Part shown: positions 34,736-45,600 of the stretch, piece by piece
Layout: each line of letters starts with the position of its first letter
Numbering within the stretch: the stretch's first letter is position 1
Source: Leeuwenhoekiella parthenopeia
GTDB lineage: Bacteria; Bacteroidota; Bacteroidia; Flavobacteriales; Flavobacteriaceae
Assembly (NCBI RefSeq): GCF_020782115.1
Contig: NZ_JAJGMW010000007.1
Location: 1 to 64,000, forward strand
DNA length: 64,000 bases
Reading direction: 5' to 3'
Made by a program: the position numbers and the translations under genes
Notes under the pieces: model-generated
What the model saw: the letters and a program-made list of their open reading frames with translations, nothing else
Database searches by the model: none
What the model was told of the DNA's origin: nothing

Positions 34736-35932
34736 ATGCGAGGCTTGAACATTACACAAACAGGAATACTGAAATTGGCCCTGGGCATTTTTGCTTCAGC
34801 GGGTTTAATCTCTTGCGGAACTTCACAATATGCTATGAATGATGGAATTTACGGATCACCATCAAACAGAGACTACAATAACGTGACTTCGCAAGATGTA
34901 ACAACCAATGCCAACGGTAGTATATATGCTGATTATTTTAATCAGGGTGCTGCCGATATTGATAATGCTCAGCAGGAAGGCGTCATCTTTACAGATATTG
35001 ATTCGTATTCTTCTACGGGTGATTACACCGAAGAAGACCTGCTCCTCGATAATGATTTAGGCTATAATGCTCAACCAGGTTGGGGAGACACCTATGACAA
35101 TACAATTGTAAATGTTTATAACAACAGTCCGTTCTGGGGTGCAGGATGGGGTGCCTGGGGCAGTCCGTTTTTTGGAAATGCCGGATGGGGCTGGAACAAC
35201 TGGGGATGGGGATGGAATTCTCCCTATAACGCCTGGGGTTGGGGCGGTCCCTTTTACGGAAACGTTGGATGGGGTTATGGTTTTGGAGCCTGGGGTAACC
35301 CTTACTGGGGCTATGGAATTGGCGGATGGGGCTATCCCTATGCAGGTTTTTACGGACACAACAACTTTTATGGATATCCATACCGCAACTGGTATCACAG
35401 CCGTTACGACAACAATAGATTAGCCTATTCCAACTCACGCAGAGGAGGACGTTATGAATCGGGCAGAACGGCAGATTCGAGGGCATCCTACTCACGCAGC
35501 AGAAGCAGCTATTCTACCAATTCGCGCCGATCATCTGATGTAAACTATGCCCGTACCAGTCGTACGTACAGCCGCAATGGTGTAGGTGTTGACACACGCT
35601 CGCGTAGTGCTTCCGGAAACACCTCAAACTCCAGAGTTTCGCGCTCCAGTACAACGAGTAACAGATCCATTTACAGTAGCCCAGCCAGACGCAGTAGCGG
35701 AAGCATCAGCAGAAGTGCGAGTGGAAACTCTAACGCGGTGCGCAGCAGTGCTCCAACAACAAGAAGCAGTACGTACAGCAGATCTAACAGCTCGACTCCA
35801 AGCCGAAGCAGCACCATGTCAAGAAGCGCTGCTCCATCCCGTAGCGCTGCACCTTCAAGATCAAGTTCATCAGGAGGCAGAAGCAGTTCTTCATCTTCTT
35901 CAGGAGGAAGAAGAGGCGGAGGTCGCGGGTAA
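34736..35932 (+). CDS. Gly/Trp/Tyr-rich lipoprotein with Ser/Arg-rich tail
   Basis: This 398-residue protein has a lipobox GLISC (Cys27) and an acidic first part. About residues 118-222 are then built almost only of G, W, Y, N, F and P, in loose repeats such as GWGWNNWGWGW and GNPYWGYGIGGWGYPY. The last 170 residues are almost only S and R with some G, T and N. I recognise no catalytic domain. Such a protein could be a surface or cell-wall scaffold, or an adhesive or phase-separating polymer. Because it sits next to proS, similar proteins could easily be mislabelled; nothing here resembles a synthetase. A FadL-like barrel gene follows after 21 bases and may be co-transcribed. Confidence 0.85.
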   Translation: MRGLNITQTGILKLALGIFASAGLISCGTSQYAMNDGIYGSPSNRDYNNVTSQDVTTNANGSIYADYFNQGAADIDNAQQEGVIFTDIDSYSSTGDYTEEDLLLDNDLGYNAQPGWGDTYDNTIVNVYNNSPFWGAGWGAWGSPFFGNAGWGWNNWGWGWNSPYNAWGWGGPFYGNVGWGYGFGAWGNPYWGYGIGGWGYPYAGFYGHNNFYGYPYRNWYHSRYDNNRLAYSNSRRGGRYESGRTADSRASYSRSRSSYSTNSRRSSDVNYARTSRTYSRNGVGVDTRSRSASGNTSNSRVSRSSTTSNRSIYSSPARRSSGSISRSASGNSNAVRSSAPTTRSSTYSRSNSSTPSRSSTMSRSAAPSRSAAPSRSSSSGGRSSSSSSSGGRRGGGRG

Positions 35933-35953
35933 TTAATGTATCAATTTGCAAGT

Positions 35954-37450
35954 ATGAAAAAAGTTCTCATAATTTTTATGATAGGTATTGGTTTGTCCCA
36001 AGTGAACGCACAAACCATATCTGATGCCGTAAACTACAGCACCGAAAATTTAACCGGTACCGCAAGATACCGCGGGGTTAGCGGAGCATTTGGCGCCCTT
36101 GGCGGAGATTTATCTGCTCTAAATAATAACCCTGCCGGTTCAGCTGTTTTCAATCAAAGCTTTGTTTCCTTAAGTCTTTTGTCTGATGGATACGATAATC
36201 AAACCCATTACGGTGACGGTATAACCACAAATTCAAGTTCTGATCTTGATTTTAATCAGTTAGGAGCTGTGTTTGTATCAAATGGCACCGGTAGTGTTAC
36301 CAAACTCAGCTTCGGATTTAATTACGATCGCTCCAATGATTTTGACAATCAATTTTTAGCGTCTGGCGTAAGCTCTAATTCTATAAGCGATTATTTTCTT
36401 GGCTATGCTCAGGGAACACCACTCGAACTCTTAGAACTTCAGAACGGCGAAACTTTAGATGAATTGTATCAATTTTTAGGAGAAAATGAAAGCTTTGGCG
36501 CTCAGCAGGCCTTTTTAGGTTATCAGGGATATTTAATCGATCCGGAATCTTCAGATCTTAACAATACGGCATACACCAATGCACAAAACGGAAACGCCTT
36601 TGACCAGGAATACCGGTATACCAGCTTTGGGAACAACAGCAGATATACGCTAAATGCTGCAGCCCAGTTTGGAGAAGATTTTTATCTGGGAGGAAATATC
36701 AATATACACGCGTTTAATTTTACAAGGAATACCCTGCTTTTTGAAGACAACATTCAACAAAATAATGCCGTTAGCAGCCTCGATTTTGAAAATGATTACA
36801 GAGCGTTCGGCTCTGGATTTTCAGCCCAAATAGGCGCTATTTATAAAGCTTCTCAAAGTTTGAGACTCGGTCTTACTCTAGACAGTCCTACCTACTATAC
36901 GATCAGCGAAGAAACCGAACAATTTCTGCGCACAACCAGCGACCTTGGTGAAACTGTAATTAACCCGAACGTCATTAATGTCTATGAAGATTACGAGTTT
37001 CAAACTCCTGCAAAAGCTACAGGAAGTATTGCCTATGTTTTTGGCGCGGGTGGGTTTCTAAGCTTTGATTATTCCTATCAGGATTACAGCTCAATCAAAT
37101 TCAGACCGGAGAACGATGTATTCTTCCAGCAACTCAACGCAGATCTAAGCAATAGTCTGAAAGGAGTATCTACTTTTCGCTTTGGCGGCGAATTTCTTGC
37201 AGGCAGCTGGAGTTTCAGAGGAGGATATCGCTTTCAGGAAAGTCCGTATGTAAACCAAACCACTCTGGGAGATCTTACCGGGTATTCTCTTGGTCTTGGG
37301 TATGCTATTGGTAACGCCCGTATTGACGTTGCCTACGACTGGTCAAAACAGGAGCAAAATCCAGCCTTATATGACGGAGCCTTCACCAACACCGCTTTTA
37401 TTGATCATATCAACACCAGCCTGGTGGCAACGCTTTCATTCAAGCTGTAG
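35954..37450 (+). CDS. FadL/OmpP1-family outer-membrane transport protein
   Basis: I chose the ATG at 35954, which starts MKKVLIIFMIGIGLSQVNAQ, a clean signal peptide; the protein is 498 residues. The mature start ISDAVNYSTENLTGTARYRGVSGAFGALGGDLSALNNNPAGSAVF is the hallmark of the OmpP1/FadL group (asparagine-proline-alanine-glycine motif). Barrel strands follow to a terminal LVATLSFKL. Members move hydrophobic compounds; flavobacterial members are often called hemin receptors without proof. Confidence 0.9.
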   Translation: MKKVLIIFMIGIGLSQVNAQTISDAVNYSTENLTGTARYRGVSGAFGALGGDLSALNNNPAGSAVFNQSFVSLSLLSDGYDNQTHYGDGITTNSSSDLDFNQLGAVFVSNGTGSVTKLSFGFNYDRSNDFDNQFLASGVSSNSISDYFLGYAQGTPLELLELQNGETLDELYQFLGENESFGAQQAFLGYQGYLIDPESSDLNNTAYTNAQNGNAFDQEYRYTSFGNNSRYTLNAAAQFGEDFYLGGNINIHAFNFTRNTLLFEDNIQQNNAVSSLDFENDYRAFGSGFSAQIGAIYKASQSLRLGLTLDSPTYYTISEETEQFLRTTSDLGETVINPNVINVYEDYEFQTPAKATGSIAYVFGAGGFLSFDYSYQDYSSIKFRPENDVFFQQLNADLSNSLKGVSTFRFGGEFLAGSWSFRGGYRFQESPYVNQTTLGDLTGYSLGLGYAIGNARIDVAYDWSKQEQNPALYDGAFTNTAFIDHINTSLVATLSFKL

Positions 37451-37476
37451 AACACCCTGTTTTCAAAATTCACATC

Positions 37477-37510
37477 AAGCCTTAATGCATTTCAGTATTA
37501 AGGCTTTTTT
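37477..37510 (+). terminator. Terminator after the FadL-like gene
   Basis: AAGCCTTAAT (37477-37486) pairs with ATTAAGGCTT (37497-37506), followed by a T run. Confidence 0.75.
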
Positions 37511-37568
37511 AATATCGCCTTGGCTAAATGTAGCCGCAAGTGTTAAGCAATTAAATTGTTAATTATAC

Positions 37569-37576
37569 TATCTTTG
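37569..37576 (+). promoter_or_regulatory. -7 promoter box for folE
   Basis: TATCTTTG matches TAnnTTTG, 34 bases before the folE start codon. A -33 TTG at the right distance was not seen. Confidence 0.5.
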
Positions 37577-37610
37577 CAAGCCCTTAGCGCAACCAGCGAC
37601 TAAATGCACT

Positions 37611-38297
37611 ATGAATATGAAAATTGACAACGAAGAATTGAATGCACTAGACGAAATAGGTGATAACCACCACAGCACTTCTGCACAGACTCCTTTGCGT
37701 GATGATGCCTTTAAACTTACCGATGCTGAAAAGATCGAGTTAATCAAAGAAGACGTTAATCATATTATGCAAACTCTGGGTCTGGATCTTACAGACGACA
37801 GCCTTAGAGGCACACCTAACCGTGTGGCCAAGATGTTTGTAAATGAAATTTTTGGTGGTTTGAGTCCGGCGCGCAAACCCAAGGCATCTACATTTAAAAA
37901 TAATTACAAATACGGCGAGATGCTGGTAGAAAAAAACATTACTGTTTACTCTACCTGTGAACACCATCTCCTGCCTATTGTTGGGCGGGCACACGTAGCT
38001 TACATTTCTAACGGTACCGTAGTAGGTCTGTCAAAAATGAACCGAATTGTTGATTATTATGCCAAAAGGCCACAGGTTCAGGAACGCCTTACGATGCAGA
38101 TTGTTCAGGAATTGCAACAGGCTTTAGGCACTGAAGATGTCGCGTGCGTGATTGATGCCAAACACCTTTGTGTAAACAGTCGCGGTATTCGCGATATCGA
38201 AAGCAGCACGGTAACCAGCGAATTTGGCGGTAAATTTAAAGATGAGGCAGTACGACGCGAGTTTTTAGATTACATTAAACTCGACACCCCTTTTTAA
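37611..38297 (+). CDS. folE: GTP cyclohydrolase I
   Basis: This 228-residue enzyme makes dihydroneopterin triphosphate from GTP, the first step of folate and pterin synthesis. The zinc and catalytic motifs are present: [41 protein letters not shown] and [12 protein letters not shown]. The N-terminal 35 residues are a poorly conserved acidic extension. It starts a run of same-strand genes (cysS, yidD, lgt and others), 40 bases before cysS. Confidence 0.96.
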   Translation: MNMKIDNEELNALDEIGDNHHSTSAQTPLRDDAFKLTDAEKIELIKEDVNHIMQTLGLDLTDDSLRGTPNRVAKMFVNEIFGGLSPARKPKASTFKNNYKYGEMLVEKNITVYSTCEHHLLPIVGRAHVAYISNGTVVGLSKMNRIVDYYAKRPQVQERLTMQIVQELQQALGTEDVACVIDAKHLCVNSRGIRDIESSTVTSEFGGKFKDEAVRREFLDYIKLDTPF

Positions 38298-38337
38298 ATC
38301 TACCTGCGTAGGCACAAAAGCATTTAAAACCACAGCT

Positions 38338-39828
38338 ATGACGGCTCTGTACCACAAACAAAACATCAGCCTTTACAATTCGCTAAGCGGAAAGAAAGAA
38401 TCTTTCAAACCCCTGTTAGAGGGTAATGTTGGGATGTACGTATGCGGACCTACCGTGTATAGCAATGTGCACCTTGGAAATGTGCGCACCTTTATGTCCT
38501 TTGATATGATTTTCAGATATCTGAAGCATTTGGGATATAAAGTGCGCTATGTACGCAACATTACCGACGCAGGACACCTTACCGATGATGCTGATGAAGG
38601 AGAGGATAAAATCGCAAAAAAAGCCAGACTAGAGCAAATAGAACCTATGGAAGTGGTGCAGCAATACACCATAGACTTTCATAATATCCTTCAAAAGTTC
38701 AACTGCCTCCCCCCCAGTATTGAGCCTACCGCAACCGGACACATCATTGAACAAATCGAGATCATAAAAGAAATTTTAGAGAACGGTTATGCCTACGAAA
38801 AAAACGGCTCTGTTTATTTTGATGTCATCAAATTCAATGAGAAACACGAGTACGGCAAACTAAGCGGCCGTCAATTGGAGGACATGATTACCAATACCCG
38901 CGAACTTACCGCGCAAAGCGAAAAGAGAAATGCTCAGGATTTTGCTTTATGGAAGAAAGCCGAACCGCAACACATCATGCGCTGGCCTTCTCCCTGGGGC
39001 GACGGTTTCCCGGGATGGCATCTGGAGTGTACCGCAATGAGCACTAAATACCTCGGAGAACAGTTTGATATTCACGGGGGTGGGATGGATTTAAAATTTC
39101 CGCATCATGAGTGTGAGATTGCCCAGTCTGAAGCTTCAAACGGAAAAAATCCTGTTAATTACTGGCTTCACGCCAATATGCTTACCCTTAACGGTAAAAA
39201 AATGTCTAAAAGCGATGGAAACAACATTTTCCCCGCTCAGATATTTACCGGTGACAGTCCGTTTTTGACTAAAGGCTTCTCTCCTTCAGTTGCCCGTTTC
39301 TTTGTGATGCAGGCGCATTACCGAAGCGTTTTAGATTTTAGCAATGAAGCACTTCTTGCAAGCGAAAAAGGCTTCAACCGTCTGATGGAAGCCGTAAGTT
39401 TACTCGATTCCCTCGAAGCTTCAGCAAATAGCGGTATTGACATTGCGGGCTGGAAACAAGCTTGCTATGATGCGATGAATGATGATTTCAATTCGCCCAT
39501 ACTTATCGCCCAGCTCTTTGAAGCTGTTAAGTACATTCATCAGCTTAAAGATGGTAAAGCTCAGATCACAGCGTCTGATCTGGAAGACTTCAAACAGAGC
39601 ATGCGTGCTTTTGTTTTTGAAATCCTGGGCCTTGAAGATGTTACCGCTGCCGCAGAAGCCAATACCGATAAGCTTAATGGCACTCTTGAATTATTAATTC
39701 AGTTGCGAAAAGAAGCCAGAGCCAATAAAGACTTTGCCCTGAGTGACCAGATTCGTGATGAACTCCAAAAGTTGGGCATCCAGCTCAAAGACGGAAGAGA
39801 AGGCACCACCTATACCATATCAGGGTAA
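38338..39828 (+). CDS. cysS: Cysteinyl-tRNA synthetase
   Basis: This 496-residue class I enzyme charges tRNA-Cys. The HIGH-type motif is in [17 protein letters not shown] and the KMSKS loop is in KKMSKSDGN. The zinc ligands include the first Cys in MYVCGP and the segment [11 protein letters not shown]. Length and order are normal. yidD begins immediately after its stop. Confidence 0.97.
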   Translation: MTALYHKQNISLYNSLSGKKESFKPLLEGNVGMYVCGPTVYSNVHLGNVRTFMSFDMIFRYLKHLGYKVRYVRNITDAGHLTDDADEGEDKIAKKARLEQIEPMEVVQQYTIDFHNILQKFNCLPPSIEPTATGHIIEQIEIIKEILENGYAYEKNGSVYFDVIKFNEKHEYGKLSGRQLEDMITNTRELTAQSEKRNAQDFALWKKAEPQHIMRWPSPWGDGFPGWHLECTAMSTKYLGEQFDIHGGGMDLKFPHHECEIAQSEASNGKNPVNYWLHANMLTLNGKKMSKSDGNNIFPAQIFTGDSPFLTKGFSPSVARFFVMQAHYRSVLDFSNEALLASEKGFNRLMEAVSLLDSLEASANSGIDIAGWKQACYDAMNDDFNSPILIAQLFEAVKYIHQLKDGKAQITASDLEDFKQSMRAFVFEILGLEDVTAAAEANTDKLNGTLELLIQLRKEARANKDFALSDQIRDELQKLGIQLKDGREGTTYTISG

Positions 39829-39843
39829 TTGAATTGTACAACC

Positions 39844-40089
39844 GTGAAAAAAGTCCTGCAATCCATTTTGATTTTACCGATCAGGCTTTACCAGCGGTTT
39901 CTCTCACCCCTATTGCCCCCTGCCTGCAGATACACCCCAACCTGCTCGCATTATAGTGTTGAGGCAATTCAAAAACACGGCCCCATTAGAGGCTTGTGGC
40001 TGGCAATAAAACGCATCGCGAGTTGCAACCCATGGGGAGGATCTGGGTATGACCCCGTGCCTCCTGTCCCCAAAAAACAAAGTCTATAA
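39844..40089 (+). CDS. yidD: Membrane protein insertion efficiency factor YidD
   Basis: This short protein helps membrane protein insertion alongside YidC. The family core is intact: [34 protein letters not shown], then [15 protein letters not shown] chose GTG at 39844 (81 residues), giving [17 protein letters not shown]; a TTG at 39829 directly after the cysS stop is the other choice. It lies between cysS and lgt on the same strand. Confidence 0.93.
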   Translation: MKKVLQSILILPIRLYQRFLSPLLPPACRYTPTCSHYSVEAIQKHGPIRGLWLAIKRIASCNPWGGSGYDPVPPVPKKQSL

Positions 40090-40155
40090 AAACGATAAAA
40101 TCCCCCAAGAAGCCTTTTGGCTTTGCTATATTTACAGCCTTAATTTTGATTACTT

Positions 40156-41103
40156 ATGCATCTTCCATTTAAAATGACCTGGAATCCTTCAACCGGTTTA
40201 GACCTGGGATTTTTTACCCTTCACTACTATAGTTTGATGTTTGTCATTGCCTTCTCTCTGGGTTGGTATGTGATGAAAAGGGTTTACAAAAAAGAAGGTG
40301 TTGAAGAAGAAAAATTAGACCCGCTCTTTATTTATTCGGTATTAGCCATTTTGATAGGTGCTCGTTTGGGCCATGTGTTCTTTTACCAGACAGAATTGCT
40401 CTGGGAAGATCCACTTTCGGTTATTTTACCCTTCAGGTTTGTACCCGATATTGAATATACCGGCTTTCAGGGGCTTGCAAGCCACGGTGCCGCAATAGGT
40501 ATGATTATCGCTATGTACCTGTATAATAAAAAGGTGTTGAAGAAAAGCGTATTATGGCTTTTGGACCGCGTCATTCTTCCGGTTTCATTAGGCGCAATCT
40601 TCGTGCGTATAGGTAATTTTTTCAATTCTGAAATGGTAGGAAAAATCACCGATTCTAATCTGGGAATTAAATTTGTACAGGACCAGTATAACAAATACGA
40701 AGTTCAGCGTTTAACCGGCATTCCTAATGAACAAAAAGCCTATCAGGCACTTACCGATGACCCGCAATTTGCAAGTTATATCGCCGAAATTCCCTATCGT
40801 TTTCCGGGTCAACTCATGGAAGCCACAGGCTATATTTTTGTATTTCTAATCCTGATGTTTGTGTACTGGAAAACCGACCTGCGTAAAAAAGAAGGCTTCT
40901 TGTTCGGTTTTTTCCTAATTCTGCTTTGGAGTGTACGCTTTGTGGTTGAGTTCTTCAAGCGCGCTCAGGTGGAAGGTAGAGAAGACTGGATTTTCGGGTT
41001 TAATACCGGGCAGATTCTGAGTATTCCGTTTATTTTAGTTGGAATCTTTTTTGTTGTACGGGCTTTAAACCAAAAGAAACAACCCAAGTATCCTAAATCT
41101 TAA
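40156..41103 (+). CDS. lgt: Prolipoprotein diacylglyceryl transferase
   Basis: This 315-residue inner-membrane enzyme adds diacylglycerol to the lipobox cysteine of the lipoproteins that abound in this window. Seven membrane helices are visible. The conserved FVRIGNFFNSEMVG and the earlier GLASHGAAIG segments are present. An insert after KFVQDQYNKYEVQR is usual in Bacteroidota. It is followed after 4 bases by a DUF192 lipoprotein. Confidence 0.96.
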   Translation: MHLPFKMTWNPSTGLDLGFFTLHYYSLMFVIAFSLGWYVMKRVYKKEGVEEEKLDPLFIYSVLAILIGARLGHVFFYQTELLWEDPLSVILPFRFVPDIEYTGFQGLASHGAAIGMIIAMYLYNKKVLKKSVLWLLDRVILPVSLGAIFVRIGNFFNSEMVGKITDSNLGIKFVQDQYNKYEVQRLTGIPNEQKAYQALTDDPQFASYIAEIPYRFPGQLMEATGYIFVFLILMFVYWKTDLRKKEGFLFGFFLILLWSVRFVVEFFKRAQVEGREDWIFGFNTGQILSIPFILVGIFFVVRALNQKKQPKYPKS

Positions 41104-41107
41104 AATT

Positions 41108-41587
41108 ATGCGTTTATTGCTCTTAAGTTTGCTTTTTATAAGCTTTGTAAGCTGTAAGAATAAAGCAGAAAATACACCTAAAGAATTAACGCAGGAAAAG
41201 ATCACATTTAGTCCCGAAGGAAGTCTGGAAATTTTCAAGAAAGACAGTAGTGTTGTTTCGTTAAGCATAGAACTTGCAGAAACTGCATACGAGACCGAAA
41301 CCGGCCTTATGTACCGCGAATCTATGAAACCCGATCAGGGTATGCTTTTTGTTTTTGAAGACGAGCAGCCTCATAATTTCTATATGAAAAACACCTACAT
41401 TCCGCTTGACCTGTTTTTCATTACCAAAGACCAAAAGATCGCAACCATCATAGAAAACGCGCGACCTCTTGATGAAACCAGCTTACCGTCTGAAGTTCCT
41501 GTACAATACGTTTTAGAGGTTAACGCCGGTTCAGCCGAAACCTGGAATATTCAGGAAGGAGATTCTATAAGCTGGAAGCGCAATTAG
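41108..41587 (+). CDS. DUF192 lipoprotein
   Basis: This 159-residue protein has the lipobox FISFVSC (Cys16) and then the DUF192 domain, with ETGLMYRESMKPDQGMLFVF and NFYMKNTYIPLDLFFI. The biochemical role of the family is unproven. It lies directly after lgt, its likely modifying enzyme, and before glutaminase. Confidence 0.9.
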   Translation: MRLLLLSLLFISFVSCKNKAENTPKELTQEKITFSPEGSLEIFKKDSSVVSLSIELAETAYETETGLMYRESMKPDQGMLFVFEDEQPHNFYMKNTYIPLDLFFITKDQKIATIIENARPLDETSLPSEVPVQYVLEVNAGSAETWNIQEGDSISWKRN

Positions 41588-41620
41588 ATCTTTTCAATTT
41601 GTCGCAAAACCAGTCACGTC

Positions 41621-42536
41621 ATGAACTATCAAAAAATCCTTGAAGAAATTGCGGCAGAAACTTCAGTCCTAAAAAACTCAGGAAAAGTTGCTACCTATAT
41701 TCCGGAATTGGGAAAAGTTGATCCCGGAAAATTCGGAATCTACCTGCAATGCACAGACGGGAAATCGTATGCTACCGGCGACTCGCACGAACGCTTTTCA
41801 ATACAAAGTATATCAAAGGTTCTCAGCCTCGCTCTGACCTTGAAATTAAAAGGAAACAGAATCTGGCAACGCATTGGCGTAGAACCTTCAGGAGACCCGT
41901 TTAATTCACTGGTTCAGCTCGAGTACGAAAAAGGCATTCCCCGCAATCCGTTTATCAATGCAGGTGCATTGGTTGTTGCAGATATCCTGCTCACCGAACT
42001 GAAAAATCCCAAAGAAGACTTCCTACAATTTGTACGCGACGCTGCCGGAGATCAAAGCATCAATTACGATGAGAAAGTCGCTGCTTCAGATGGAACATAA
42101 GTTTCGCAATGCGGCATTAACTCATTTGATGAAAGACTTTGGCAATATCAATCACGATGTAGATACGGTGCTTGATTTTTACTTCCACCAATGCTCCATT
42201 GCGATGAGTTGCAAACAACTCGCGAAGGCCTTTACCATATTTCTGAACTACGGTAAATACGATCTGAGCAAAGAAGCCGCAATTCTAAACCCAATGCTTG
42301 CCAAGCGTATCAACGCCCTGATGATTAGCTGCGGTTTTTACGATGAGTCCGGCGAATTTGCATTCAGCATAGGCTTACCCGGTAAAAGTGGCGTAGGTGG
42401 TGGTATTGTGGCCGTGCATCCACGACATTACAGCGTTGCAGTTTGGAGTCCGCCGCTTAACAGCAAAGGAAATTCGGAGCGCGGAATGAAGGCCTTAGAA
42501 TTGCTCACCACCAAAACCGAACAATCTGTTTTTTAA
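41621..42536 (+). pseudogene. glsA: Glutaminase, broken by a frameshift
   Basis: Two overlapping frames encode one glutaminase. The first (from 41621) holds the SIQSISKVLS active-site motif and GIPRNPFINAGALVV, and ends at a TAA at 42098. The second picks up at about 42090 with MEHKFRNAALTHLMKDFGNI and ends with GLPGKSGVGGGIVAV and a stop at 42536. Family members read VAxSEMEH across the join, so two bases seem to be missing in the TCAGATG stretch at 42086-42092. Adding them gives 305 residues, the normal length. The enzyme would turn glutamine into glutamate. Sequencing error, recent mutation and an internal restart at 42090 are all possible. Confidence 0.88.
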
Positions 42537-42555
42537 AAACCTTTAATTTTAAAAC

Positions 42556-42594
42556 AAAAGAAACCCGATAGCTTTTACTATCGGGTTTCTTTTT
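42556..42594. terminator. Bidirectional terminator between glsA and secDF
   Basis: AAAAGAAACCCGATAG (42556-42571) pairs with CTATCGGGTTTCTTTT (42578-42593) around a short loop; convergent gene ends flank it. Confidence 0.85.
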
Positions 42595-42614
42595 ATCTAA
42601 TTAAGTCGGAAAGC

Positions 42615-45600
42615 TTAAGCTACCGGCTCCTCTTCTTTTTGTTTTTCAGGCTTAAGAGCCTTCTTTTGAATCGTATCAAACATCACAGGAGTTGCGATGA
42701 AAATCGAAGAATAGGTACCCACTACCACACCTACGATCAATGCAAACATAAAGCCCATAATACTTGCTCCACCAAAGATGAAGATTGCAAGCAATACGAT
42801 TAAGGTGGTCATCGAGGTATTTAATGTACGGCTGATGGTACTGTTAATCGCCTGATTGATGATCACATCCATTTTGCGGGTAGGACCATACTCTTTCATG
42901 AATTCCCGGATACGGTCAAACACAACCACGGTATCGTTAAGCGAGTAACCAATAACGGTAAGGATCGCTGCGATAAATGACTGGTCAATTTCCATATTGA
43001 ACGGCATAAACTTATAGGTCAGCGAGAAGATCCCTAACACGATAAGCACATCGTGGAAAACAGCCGCAACTGCACCAAGAGAAAATTGCCATCTTCTAAA
43101 ACGCAATAAGATATACAGGAACACCACTACAAGAGACCCCAATACGGCCCAAAACGAATCTCTCTTAATATCATCTGCAATGGTAGGACCAACTTTGTTG
43201 TACTCCAAAATACCAATTTTAGCATCGCTTGATCCGCCTTTTACAAACTGTTCAAGAGTCAAATCTGCAGGTAAATACGATTTTAAAGCAGTATAGAGTT
43301 TTTGCTGAATATCATCATCAACATCAGAAGTTTCCTCTTCAATACGATATTTGGTAGTAATCTTCAGCTGGTTTGCCTCACCATAGGTTTTAGCCTGAGC
43401 GCTTTCTAACTCTGCAACTAAGCTCTGTTCTGCTTCTGTAGCATTTACAGGTTGCTCAAAACGCACCGTATAGTTACGTCCCCCAACGAAGTCAACACCC
43501 TGGTCAAGACTAAACGTAAACAAAGAAATTACACTCACCACAATTAATGTCCCACTTACGATGTAAGCAATCTTACGCTTCGCAAGGAAATCTTTATTGA
43601 AGTTGGCAAACAAGTTGCGTGTTGCAGCCGTTGAAAACTCAAGCGACTTCCCGTTTTTCCCATAACCGTCAATAAACAGACGAGTAACGAAAATCGCGGT
43701 AAATAAGGAAGTACCAATACCTATCATTAAGGTTGTAGCAAAACCTTGAATAGGTCCTGTACCAAATAAGAATAGAATTAAAGCTGTAAGGAAAGTTGTG
43801 ATGTTGGCATCAAGAATAGATGACAGGGCATTGTTGAAACCATCCTTAATTGCATCTTTCTGAGACTTGCCTTTTGCCAGTTCTTCCTTGATACGCTCAA
43901 ATATAAGTACGTTAGCATCTACCGACATACCTATGGTAAGCACGATACCTGCAATACCGGGAAGGGTTAATACCGCTCCAAGTCCTGCCAGAATACCAAA
44001 AATGAATAAAATGTTTACCGCCAAAGCGATATCTGCAAAAAGACCGGCTTTACCATAGTAAAAAACCATCCAAAGCAGAACTAGTAAAAGCGCTATAACG
44101 AACGATATTAAACCGCTGTTGATAGCCTCCTGTCCTAAAGAAGGTCCTACAACATCGTAAGATATGATCTTTGCAGAAGCAGGAAGTTTACCCGCTTTCA
44201 ATACGTTAGCGAGATCCTGAGCTTCGGTTACCGTAAAGCTTCCTGAAATCTCAGTACTTCCATTTTTAATTTCTTGTTTTGCAGTCGCTGCAGAATACAC
44301 CGTTCCGTCAAGAACAATTGCGATAGCGCTACCATCTGCCGCAACATCACCGGTTAGTTTTGCCCACTGGGTAGGCCCCTGACCTTCAAAATCAATTCCT
44401 ACAGAAGGCAACCCCATCTGCGTATATTGCTGACGCGAGTCCTGAACTACGTCTCCATCCATCGCAGGGTTACCCGCACGATCTGATTGTAATGCGTATA
44501 AAGGCAACACATCGCTCTCACCTTCTGCAGTACCCCAACGGAATTTAGCATAACGCAGACTTTGTGGTCTTGCGCGCACAACTTCAGGCTTAGAAAGGTA
44601 ACTGTTTATGGTAGCGGTATCTTTAATCTGCGCATATCCTATTACAGGAATCTGGCCATACTGCTGCAATGCAGGATTAAAGCTGAAACGCTCAAACAAC
44701 GGATTATTTTGTGTAGCAGGAGTAATAGTATCTTCCTCACTGGCAAGTAATTCTTCAATAGAATCGTCTGTAGTTTCGGTAGAATCCTGAACTTCTGTAA
44801 CTTCTTCTTCTTCAGCAGGAGCTACAAGGTCTTTTAAAATTGTGTTTACCTCTATAAGATAAGGAGCGGCTTCACCTGCAAAAACGGTTTTATAAAATTC
44901 CAGCTGAGCCGTACTTTCCAGCTGAAAACGAACGCGCTCAATATCGGTAGCACCAGGAAGCTCAATAAGAATTCGCGAGCGGTTATCTAAACGCTGAATA
45001 TTAGGCTGTGTAACACCAAATTTGTCAATACGATTACGCAGTACTTCAAAGGCTGATTTAATAGACTCTTCAACTTCACGACGAATAATTGGCTTAACCT
45101 CATCATTTGTCATATTGAAGTTTACTTTTTCGCCCAAAGTAGTATTGGCAAAAATATCTGGAGATGCCAATTTATTGTCTCCCGGGATAGCCTCAAAAGC
45201 ATCAAAGAAATTATCTAGAAAAGAATTCTGACTGTCTTTCTGAGCTTCTGCTGCCTGGTCTAAAGCCTGGTTGAATGCCGGGTCTGTAGAATTATTGCTC
45301 AAACCTCTTAGGATATCTGCAACAGAAATCTCTAAAATCGCGTTCATACCCCCTTTAAGATCCAGACCTTTATTAAGCTCTTTCTCTTTTGCATCGTTGT
45401 AGGTAATACCCAAAGCAATAGGATCATTTCCTACAGAATCTAAATACTGACGGGCAACTTCTCCTCTTCGATCAACATAATCAGGCACTGTGGAAGGCAC
45501 TTGTTGTTCTGCAAAAGCAGCCGCCTTATCTTCAGCCTGGTTGGTAAAATACGTGAACGAAAGCTGATACAAACTTACCAGCCCAAATAAAATCGCAAAT

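Noticed and set aside
35013-35495. Open frames antisense to the Gly/Trp/Tyr lipoprotein
   Set aside because: Repeats of GGN and TGG codons leave few stops in other frames. The protein sequences are arginine, proline and cysteine noise.
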